Assembly (NCBI GenBank): GCA_041603535.1
Contig: JBFIEE010000096.1
Coordinates: 1-5,204, forward strand
Direction: 5' to 3'
Length of the DNA stretch: 5,204 nt
DNA from: HB2-32-21 sp041603535
Lineage (GTDB): Bacteria > Pseudomonadota > Gammaproteobacteria > Pseudomonadales > Porticoccaceae
Shown here: piece after piece, positions 1 through 5,085 of the stretch
Numbering within the stretch: position 1 is the first letter of the stretch
Layout of the letters: each line of letters starts with the position of its first letter
Notes under the pieces: model-generated
What the model was told of the DNA's origin: nothing
The model's database searches: none
Seen by the model: the letters and a program-made list of their open reading frames with translations, nothing else
Program-made: the position numbers and the translations under genes

Positions 1-223
1 AATCCGTATGCACAACGACGTTGGCAACATTGCGATGGACAAATATCTCGCCGGGCGGCAAGTCGACAATCTGGTTCGCCGGAACCCGGCTGTCCGAACA
101 ACCGATCCACAGATACTCGGGTTCCTGCTGCCTGGAAAGACTGGAGAAGAACTCCGGATCCTTTTCTTTAATCGCGGTTGCCCATGCCAGATTTTGTTCA
201 AACAAGTATTTTAGCGTTTTCAA
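1..223 (-). CDS. can: Beta-carbonic anhydrase, type II (Can-like), N-terminal 74 residues; 3' end beyond the left edge
   Basis: Cytoplasmic zinc enzyme interconverting CO2 and bicarbonate. Translating the minus strand from a TTG at 223-221 gives (M)KTLKYLFEQNLAW..., the usual family N-terminus. The signature CSDSR holds Cys42, Asp44 and Arg46, which are the first zinc ligand and the Asp-Arg pair of beta enzymes at the same numbering as E. coli Can. Trp39, Gly41 and Arg64 match positions linked to the non-catalytic bicarbonate site of type II enzymes. The second half, with the His and Cys ligands, is outside the window. No ATG is available in this frame; TTG is supported by the family start and by AGAGGA about 10 bases upstream. 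It follows chrA by 55 bases in the same direction, with no clear terminator between, so read-through from chrA is possible. Identification is firm; the start is likely. Confidence 0.93.
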   Translation of the reverse strand, partial: MKTLKYLFEQNLAWATAIKEKDPEFFSSLSRQQEPEYLWIGCSDSRVPANQIVDLPPGEIFVHRNVANVVVHTD

Positions 224-232
224 AATGCAACT

Positions 233-239
233 TTCCTCT
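233..239 (-). promoter_or_regulatory. Ribosome binding site of can
   Basis: The minus strand reads AAGAGGAAAG here, with AGAGGA about 10 bases before the TTG at 223-221. This purine-rich stretch is what supports the non-ATG start. It lies inside a seven-codon ATG frame (243-220) whose TGA overlaps the TTG. Confidence 0.5.
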
Positions 240-278
240 TCATAAATTCTTGCGTATACCCATCGACGTCACCGACCG

Positions 279-1628
279 TTACCGCAACAGGGAATATAGT
301 GCGCCGACGACCGCACAGGCAGCAATAACGGGCACTATGCCAAGCTGATATCTAAATAGACCAACAATGGCGGCGATACCGATGAGCATCGAAAACCATT
401 CGAATGATCCCGCAAAACCGGACGGCCAAAGCACGTGATACGCAAAAAATACGGCCAGATGTAAGATTACCCCGACCACGGCGGCCGTTATACCGGTTAA
501 AGGCGCAGTCAGTTGCACCTCATGCCGGGTAGCCTCTACAAGGGGACCGCCAAGCAAGATAAACAGAAAGGAGGGCAGGAAGGTAAAAAATGTCGCCACC
601 CCGGCCCCCGCAATGCCAGCCAGGAGCAACATGTCGGCACCGTAGACTTCAGTTGTCCAACCGCCGACAAAACCGACGAAGGCGACGACCATGATCAATG
701 GCCCGGGCGTCGTCTCACCCAGAGCAAGCCCGTCCATCATCTGTGCAGCGCTTAACCAGGCGTAATGTTCAACACCGCCCTGAAAAACGTAGGGCAGCAC
801 CGCATAGGCACCACCAAAAGTGACCAGCGCTGCCCTGGTGAAAAACCAGCCCATTTGTGTCAGCGTTCCCTGCCATCCACAGGTTCCCCAAAGCCCGCCA
901 ATGACAGCGCTCCAGAGACCGACGCCGACCAATCCATAAATCACCAATCTGCGCCAGGAGAACCGTGTGTGCGCAGGCGCAGGCGTATCATCATCAATTA
1001 AAGCCCGCCCCCCTGAACTCACGACACTGACATGATGCCCGCCGCCCCCGAAGGACTCGGGACGAAACCGTGACGCCACATAAGCAGTAACGGCAGCGCA
1101 CAGCACTATGTAGGGAAACGGCACGTCGAAGACAAAAATAGCGATAAAGGCCAACAGGGCAATGCCGCGCAGGAAATGGTTTGTTAACGCTCTTGAGCCA
1201 ATGCGGTAAGCGGCGAAAATAACGATAGCGGTAACCGCTGGCTTAATACCATACAAAATACCGGCGACCACAGGCACGTCGCCGTATACCAGGTAGACCC
1301 AGGTAAGCCCGACGAGAAGGAAAAATGAAGGCAACACAAACAAGATACCAGCAGCAATTCCACCCCAAACGCCATGCATCAGCCAACCGATATAGGTGGC
1401 CAGCTGTTGTGCTTCCGGCCCCGGCAGGGCCATGGTGTAATTAAGTGCATGTAGAAACCGACGTTCCGAAATCCATCGACGCTTTTCTACCAGCTCCTGA
1501 TGCATCATGCTGATCTGGCCCGCCGGCCCACCAAAACTGATAAACCCAAGCTTTAACCAGTAGCTCAGGGCGGTCCGAAACGACACGGGGTCGGGGCGCT
1601 CTGTCACTGAGTTCAGGGTTCTACTCAA
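279..1628 (-). CDS. chrA: Chromate transporter ChrA, long-chain (two-domain) CHR family
   Basis: Inner-membrane protein of the CHR superfamily, whose characterised members export chromate and give chromate resistance, in some models by proton antiport. The 449 residues fit the long-chain class with two homologous halves. The N-terminal half (about 16-187) carries GFISFGGPAGQI (28-39) and LPGPEAQQLATYIGW (68-82). The C-terminal half (about 228-449) repeats the pattern with TFGGAYAVLPYV (270-281) and DGLALGETTPGPLIM (299-313). A polar Gly/His/Asp-rich linker (about 190-225) joins them. Most of the rest is hydrophobic helix. The start is uncertain: TTG at 1628 is the first possible, since a TAA directly precedes it, but it has no good Shine-Dalgarno; GTG at 1607 is the alternative. 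No chrB-type regulator is adjacent. Substrate in this organism is inferred from family only. Confidence 0.95.
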   Translation of the reverse strand: MSRTLNSVTERPDPVSFRTALSYWLKLGFISFGGPAGQISMMHQELVEKRRWISERRFLHALNYTMALPGPEAQQLATYIGWLMHGVWGGIAAGILFVLPSFFLLVGLTWVYLVYGDVPVVAGILYGIKPAVTAIVIFAAYRIGSRALTNHFLRGIALLAFIAIFVFDVPFPYIVLCAAVTAYVASRFRPESFGGGGHHVSVVSSGGRALIDDDTPAPAHTRFSWRRLVIYGLVGVGLWSAVIGGLWGTCGWQGTLTQMGWFFTRAALVTFGGAYAVLPYVFQGGVEHYAWLSAAQMMDGLALGETTPGPLIMVVAFVGFVGGWTTEVYGADMLLLAGIAGAGVATFFTFLPSFLFILLGGPLVEATRHEVQLTAPLTGITAAVVGVILHLAVFFAYHVLWPSGFAGSFEWFSMLIGIAAIVGLFRYQLGIVPVIAACAVVGALYSLLR

Positions 1629-1654
1629 TTAAACACCCACGCCACTGCTGAAAG

Positions 1655-1685
1655 TTGGTCGCCTGAAGAATCTACCGCCGACCAA
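1655..1685. repeat. Spaced inverted repeat upstream of chrA (operator-like)
   Basis: TTGGTCG at 1655-1661 and its exact reverse complement CGACCAA at 1679-1685 flank a 17-base spacer. The element sits 27-57 bases before the chrA TTG, in the 126-base gap after the exchanger gene. It could be an operator for a dimeric regulator or an RNA stem; there is no U-tract, so an intrinsic terminator is unlikely. I see no convincing sigma70 promoter or terminator elsewhere in 1629-1754, although TAGATT occurs twice there on the minus strand, 15 bases apart. A 7-bp arm can arise by chance, so the role is unproven. Confidence 0.35.
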
Positions 1686-1754
1686 TCTATGCCGTACCGG
1701 TGCCACAGCGGTTCGCGCGGCTGCTGACACCGACAGACATCATCCGCTATGCGC

Positions 1755-2870
1755 TTACGCATTATCTATACGCAAAGTCTTACGTAAAGCTCTTACCGAA
1801 ATCAGGATCAGGGTTCCCAACGTTAGCGGTATGGCAAAGTACAACATCACGGCGCTAAACATTGGTAAAGCATCGTGGTGACTCGTCGCCAAAACCAGAT
1901 ACAGCGTGTAGGCAAGGTAATAGCCCAGCAACAGCGCGCCCTCAAATCGGCTAATTACGCCCCCGGTAAAGAAAATCGGCAGGCAGGCAAAAGCGACAAC
2001 AATCATGATGGGCAGATCAAAACCGATAACAGCGGTGGAAACCCCGACACCCGCGGGCGCCACCATACTGGACAGGCCCAGCACGCCCATTATATTAAAA
2101 AGGTTACTGCCAACGACATTGCCGACCGCAATATCGCGTTCACCGCGAATACTGGCAATGATAGAGGTCACCAACTCGGGCAACGATGTCCCCGCAGCGA
2201 CAATGGTCAGACCAATGACTAACTGACTGACCCCCAGGTACTGGGCAAAGGTCACAGCACTCTCGACCAGCCATCTCGACCCCAGCACCAATAACACGAG
2301 GCCACCGATCACGAAGCCAATATTGATTGCCCAGACAGAACCCGCACTGGGACCCTGCCCCGGTTCGTTCGCATCATTCGCACACTGGCCAAACTCCCGC
2401 GCGTATTCATTTTTTACTTCCGCACTTTCCTTCCGACTTTGATAAATCAGGAATCCGATATACCCCACAAGCCCGCTAAAAAGTAATAATCCATCGGTTC
2501 TGTCAAACACCCCATCAAGCCCTAACACCAGCGCGAGCACCGAAACAGCTATCATTAACGGTACGTCCAGCCGTATCAATTGTTGCGATACGACCAGAGG
2601 CGCAATCAGCGCGGACAACCCGAGGATCAGCAGCACATTAAAGATATTGCTGCCCACGACATTGCCCACAGCCATATCCGCCTGCCCCGCCATCACCGAC
2701 TTGATACTTACCGCTAACTCAGGTGAGCTGGTGCCAAAAGCCACTACCGTCAGCCCGATTACCAGGGGGGAAATACCCAGCGTAGCAGCCAGACGGGAGG
2801 AACCTCTGACTAACGCTTCCGCGCCGACGATAAGCAATGTCAAACCAGCTACAAAGAATAAAACTGCCAT
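1755..2870 (-). CDS. Na+/Ca2+ exchanger-family (CaCA, YrbG-like) membrane protein
   Basis: Predicted inner-membrane cation/Ca2+ antiporter of 371 residues. The two inverted alpha repeats that form the ion site are both intact: GLTVVAFGTSSPE (39-51) with GNVVGSNIFN (69-78), and GLTIVAAGTSLPE (220-232) with GNVVGSNLFN (250-259). Glu51 and Glu232 are the family's central acidic residues. A hydrophilic loop (about 145-177), rich in Glu, Asn and Gly, separates the halves, as in the family. The protein is longer than E. coli YrbG (about 325) because of this loop and an extra C-terminal hydrophobic segment (about 335-360) ending in a basic tail. The ATG is supported by GGAGG 12 bases upstream. It starts 41 bases after the methyltransferase stop, so the two are probably one transcript. 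Ion specificity (Ca2+ versus other cations) cannot be read from sequence. Confidence 0.93.
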   Translation of the reverse strand: MAVLFFVAGLTLLIVGAEALVRGSSRLAATLGISPLVIGLTVVAFGTSSPELAVSIKSVMAGQADMAVGNVVGSNIFNVLLILGLSALIAPLVVSQQLIRLDVPLMIAVSVLALVLGLDGVFDRTDGLLLFSGLVGYIGFLIYQSRKESAEVKNEYAREFGQCANDANEPGQGPSAGSVWAINIGFVIGGLVLLVLGSRWLVESAVTFAQYLGVSQLVIGLTIVAAGTSLPELVTSIIASIRGERDIAVGNVVGSNLFNIMGVLGLSSMVAPAGVGVSTAVIGFDLPIMIVVAFACLPIFFTGGVISRFEGALLLGYYLAYTLYLVLATSHHDALPMFSAVMLYFAIPLTLGTLILISVRALRKTLRIDNA

Positions 2871-2882
2871 AAACTTATTTAA

Positions 2883-2889
2883 CCTCCAG
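2883..2889 (-). promoter_or_regulatory. Ribosome binding site of the exchanger gene
   Basis: The minus strand reads CTGGAGG, 12 bases before the ATG at 2870-2868. Spacing is somewhat long, but no competing in-frame start lies closer. It sits within the 41-base gap after the methyltransferase stop, consistent with re-initiation on a shared mRNA. Confidence 0.6.
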
Positions 2890-2911
2890 AACTGCCGCGA
2901 AAACCGTTTTA

Positions 2912-3589
2912 TTAAGCCGCTAATGTCCCGATGAATATCACTGATGCCGGGGTATTTGTTGCAGGAAGCAGGGGTTCCAGCATTTCACTAACGGTAAAGC
3001 CGTTCTCGTGAAACAGGGTCTGCCAACTTGCCAGGGTGCGAAAATACCAGGGTGCCGGCGCTTTGAAACTGTCACTAAAACCCACCCACGAGCCTGGCCG
3101 CCAACCGTCCTCGTAGCTCGAATCGCCGCAGGCCGCGACGGGATGGACAGTTTGCACGATCAATGCACCGCCCTGCGTGAGCAGGGATGGCGCTTGCTGA
3201 AACAGATGGTTAACGGATGCCTTGCCGAGCAGAGAAAAATTACACACTAAAACATCAAATTGTTCGTTGAGAGTGCCAGGTGACAGCGCCTCGTAAGACA
3301 GCGTTTTAAAGCGACCGCCGCCAGCCTGCTGTGCGCAAGAAATAAACGCCGGTACAACATCAATACCCAGGGAATCAATACCTGCTTTTGCTAATTCCCT
3401 GACCAGCCAACCCTCGCCACACCCGACATCCAGAACCGTTGTCGGCTTTCGCGCCAACACAGCCGCAATGATGGCCTGATTGGTCACTTGCATCCTGCTT
3501 TCAATTTGGCCATCACGAACTGCCGCGACCCACGGCTCAACATTCTGTTGCCAGCAGTCAATAATCTGCCAATCGGAGAACTCGTCCAT
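2912..3589 (-). CDS. Class I SAM-dependent methyltransferase, substrate unknown
   Basis: Soluble 225-residue protein with a complete Rossmann-type methyltransferase core. Motif I is VLDVGCGEG (52-60), the glycine-rich SAM loop. The acidic residue after beta2 is Asp77 in LGIDVVP. Motif II is FDVLVCNFSLL (111-121), followed by the beta5 region LLTQGGALIVQTVHP (136-150). An N-terminal segment, WQQNVEPWVAAVRDGQIESR (13-32), resembles a conserved cap found in a group of uncharacterised pseudomonad-type methyltransferases. Trp/Tyr-rich residues 163-190 probably line the acceptor site. It is not a clear UbiG, Cfa or rRNA methyltransferase, and no substrate can be assigned. The ATG at 3589-3587 is the first possible start in frame; its Shine-Dalgarno is unusually distant (see separate entry). 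It heads a probable two-gene unit with the exchanger downstream. Confidence 0.9.
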   Translation of the reverse strand: MDEFSDWQIIDCWQQNVEPWVAAVRDGQIESRMQVTNQAIIAAVLARKPTTVLDVGCGEGWLVRELAKAGIDSLGIDVVPAFISCAQQAGGGRFKTLSYEALSPGTLNEQFDVLVCNFSLLGKASVNHLFQQAPSLLTQGGALIVQTVHPVAACGDSSYEDGWRPGSWVGFSDSFKAPAPWYFRTLASWQTLFHENGFTVSEMLEPLLPATNTPASVIFIGTLAA

Positions 3590-3618
3590 TGCCCGGCACT
3601 GCGTGCGCCAACCTCCTT
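3590..3618 (-). promoter_or_regulatory. Methyltransferase ribosome binding site with a hairpin between Shine-Dalgarno and ATG
   Basis: The minus strand carries AAGGAGGT at 3618-3611, a near-ideal Shine-Dalgarno, but it is about 22 bases from the ATG. No ATG, GTG or TTG in the methyltransferase frame lies nearer. The bases between (3609-3595) read GGCGC-ACGCA-GTGCC and can fold into a 5-bp stem (one G-U pair) with a 5-base loop. Folded, the effective gap falls to about 7 bases, normal for initiation. The fold is visible in sequence; its effect on translation is inferred. Confidence 0.5.
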
Positions 3619-3668
3619 CTTTAACTCAAATTTCAAATACAAATACTAACGTTCACTGCAAAGAACCG

Positions 3669-3700
3669 TTGCAGGGCACTGCAAGCCTGGCGCAGGCTGC
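3669..3700 (-). terminator. Overlapping hairpins after the alcohol dehydrogenase stop (possible terminator or 3' stabiliser)
   Basis: Just past the dehydrogenase TAG (3707-3705), AGCCTG/CAGGCT (3684-3689 and 3693-3698, loop of 3) forms a 6-bp stem, extended to 8 bp by GC/GC across one bulged base. A second stem, TTGCAG/CTGCAA (3669-3674 and 3679-3684, loop of 4), shares bases with the first, so only one can form fully. There is no proper U-run, only GGTTCTTT downstream on the minus strand. It may be a weak or Rho-assisted terminator, or an mRNA end structure. Confidence 0.4.
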
Positions 3701-3704
3701 CACA

Positions 3705-4934
3705 CTACGTGGCCGCCGGGCTATCTCCATCACTTAAAGCGCGAAGAATAGTCTCACAGTCGTCCTGATCCATTAGTTTGGCTACCGGATAGCCAGCGCC
3801 TTCCTTCACCGCCCGCGCGGCAATCGCTGCTATATCCTGCTGCTGGATGGCTGGGAGTTTACTCCCAATGCCCAATGTCTGATTAAGATCCTCTACAGCC
3901 TTAATAAAATTAGCGGCCTTTACGTTTACCGAATCCGAGGTCTTGCCAAGCGCTAACAGGTCAGCCAGTTCGGCGAGGCGAGGTGACATCGCATCTTTGG
4001 AGAACCACAGCACGCGCGGCATAACCAACGCATTAGCCAAACCATGTGGCGTACCGTACCAGGCACCAAGTTGGTGAGCGATGGCATGAACGTTACCCAC
4101 AGCGGCACCGTTGATAGCCAGGCCCGCATAGTAAGCCGCAATCGACATCTGCTCCCTGGCCTGAAGATCAGCACCGTTGGCATAGGCAATGGGTAAGCTG
4201 CTGAAAATCATTTTGACAGCCATTATCGCGTAGGCGTCGTGCTGCGGCGCGGCCCAGGTACTCACGTAGGTTTCTATCGCATGGGTCAGTGCATCCATGC
4301 CGGTTGCTGCGGTAATGGGCGCTGGCAGACCAGTGATTAACGCCGGGTCAAGGGCAACCGCCCGGGGAACGATTTTGGGGTCACCAACAATGTGCTTTTC
4401 GTGGGTTTGCGCGTCGGATATCACGGCACCGAAAGTCACCTCCGAGCCAGTGCCCGACGTGGTGGGAATAGCAAATAGCGGTAAGGGCAACACTTTGGCC
4501 TTAAAAAAGCCCACCATGGCTTTGACATCCGCACCATTGGTGGCCGCAGCAGCGATCGTTTTTGCAGTGTCTATAGCCGATCCGCCACCGATCGCCAACA
4601 CACCGTCGCAGCGATGTTGTTGCTGCAAACTCAGACCCGCCGCCGCAACCTCAAATGTCGGGTCGGGTAAAACACTGTCGTAAATGACCACCTCGACACC
4701 CTCTGCTGCAAGGACATCACCCGCCATGGCGACAATCCCCAACCCAACCAGGGGCTTATCAGAGACGATCAACACCTTGCGGACGCCCATACGGCTGATA
4801 TGCTGACAGAGTTTCGCTGTGCTACCAGCACCGACAAACGACATAGGTGTCGCGGCTGTCGGCGCAAACTTGATCAGTGCCTTAAAAAAACTGATGAATA
4901 CTTTGTGTTTAATTTCAGCGTAAAAACTGGCCAC
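3705..4934 (-). CDS. Iron-containing (type III) alcohol dehydrogenase
   Basis: NAD(P)-dependent enzyme interconverting primary alcohols and aldehydes, probably cytoplasmic. The N-terminal dinucleotide-binding domain has GGGSAIDTAK (116-125) and PTTSGTGSEVT (157-167). The helical metal domain has all four ligands expected from E. coli FucO: Asp214 and His218 in DALTHAIE, His283 in GNVHAIAH, and His297 in GTPHG; the conserved His287 is also present. At 409 residues it is slightly longer than the common 380-390, owing to about 30 N-terminal residues that look like an amphipathic, hydrophobic-basic helix (FYAEIKHKVFISFFKALIKF). The GTG start at 4934 has GGGGAGG five bases upstream. It appears to be a single-gene unit: own upstream repeats and hairpins after the stop, 115 bases before the next gene. 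Substrate chain length and NAD versus NADP preference are not readable. Confidence 0.94.
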   Translation of the reverse strand: MASFYAEIKHKVFISFFKALIKFAPTAATPMSFVGAGSTAKLCQHISRMGVRKVLIVSDKPLVGLGIVAMAGDVLAAEGVEVVIYDSVLPDPTFEVAAAGLSLQQQHRCDGVLAIGGGSAIDTAKTIAAAATNGADVKAMVGFFKAKVLPLPLFAIPTTSGTGSEVTFGAVISDAQTHEKHIVGDPKIVPRAVALDPALITGLPAPITAATGMDALTHAIETYVSTWAAPQHDAYAIMAVKMIFSSLPIAYANGADLQAREQMSIAAYYAGLAINGAAVGNVHAIAHQLGAWYGTPHGLANALVMPRVLWFSKDAMSPRLAELADLLALGKTSDSVNVKAANFIKAVEDLNQTLGIGSKLPAIQQQDIAAIAARAVKEGAGYPVAKLMDQDDCETILRALSDGDSPAAT

Positions 4935-4939
4935 CAGTG

Positions 4940-4946
4940 CCTCCCC
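4940..4946 (-). promoter_or_regulatory. Ribosome binding site of the alcohol dehydrogenase
   Basis: GGGGAGG on the minus strand ends five bases before the GTG at 4934-4932. This strong site fixes the non-ATG start and argues that the hydrophobic N-terminal extension is really translated. Confidence 0.7.
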
Positions 4947-5002
4947 TTTTTTCAGATTTTTCTTTGCAGACCCGTGTTACTCAGGATTGTTCACCGCGGC
5001 GA

Positions 5003-5008
5003 AGTATA
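5003..5008 (-). promoter_or_regulatory. Candidate -10 element for the alcohol dehydrogenase
   Basis: TATACT on the minus strand matches the sigma70 -10 consensus at five of six positions and lies about 70 bases before the GTG. No good -35 hexamer sits 16-18 bases upstream; the -35 zone is instead occupied by the CCGCA/TGCGG palindrome. That would suit an activator-dependent promoter, but a single hexamer is weak evidence. Confidence 0.3.
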
Positions 5009-5015
5009 CGCGCAG

Positions 5016-5027
5016 CCGCAACTGCGG
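5016..5027. repeat. 12-bp palindrome in the alcohol dehydrogenase upstream region
   Basis: CCGCA-AC-TGCGG is a perfect 5-bp inverted repeat around a two-base centre. It sits seven bases upstream (minus-strand sense) of the TATACT hexamer and eight bases downstream of the 14-bp repeat array. It is a possible regulator half-site pair; chance occurrence cannot be excluded. Confidence 0.35.
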
Positions 5028-5034
5028 TCGTGCT

Positions 5035-5076
5035 ATATCGGATGCGGAATATCGGGCAAGGAATATTGGGTGTAGG
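5035..5076. repeat. Three 14-bp direct repeats upstream of the alcohol dehydrogenase
   Basis: Read on the plus strand, ATATCGG starts at 5035 and 5049, and ATATTGG at 5063, an exact 14-base period. Each copy also has G's near its end (CGGA, AGGA, TAGG). Minus-strand consensus is roughly TCC-N4-CCCGATAT. The next 14 bases (5021-5034) retain only a weak match. Because the stretch has no convincing protein-coding frame, the periodicity is not a codon effect. It lies about 100-140 bases before the dehydrogenase start, suggesting an array of binding sites; no specific regulator can be named. Confidence 0.55.
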
Positions 5077-5085
5077 AACCTTTGC

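Noticed and set aside
8..245. Two plus-strand ORFs over the left edge
   Set aside because: Both are antisense to the clearly recognisable carbonic anhydrase reading frame.
246..278. Promoter for can in the gap after chrA
   Set aside because: TATACG occurs on the minus strand, but the only TTG-type -35 is 23 bases away, so spacing is wrong.
1184..1375. 63-residue minus-strand ORF inside chrA
   Set aside because: It is an out-of-frame shadow of chrA, whose motifs are intact in the main frame.
1686..1754. Intrinsic terminator after the exchanger gene
   Set aside because: Only short GC-rich pairings such as CAGC/GCTG are present, with no stable stem followed by a T-run in the right orientation.
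1875..2934. Plus-strand ORFs containing a repeated LPTTLPTAIS-like phrase (about 2005-2226 and 2647-2934)
   Set aside because: The phrase is the antisense shadow of the two GNVVGSN alpha repeats of the exchanger. The DNA similarity is explained by the ancient internal duplication of that family.
5035..5076. CRISPR array or replication iterons for the 14-bp repeats
   Set aside because: The units are contiguous and only 14 bases long with no unique spacers, no cas genes, and no replication gene nearby; binding sites fit better.
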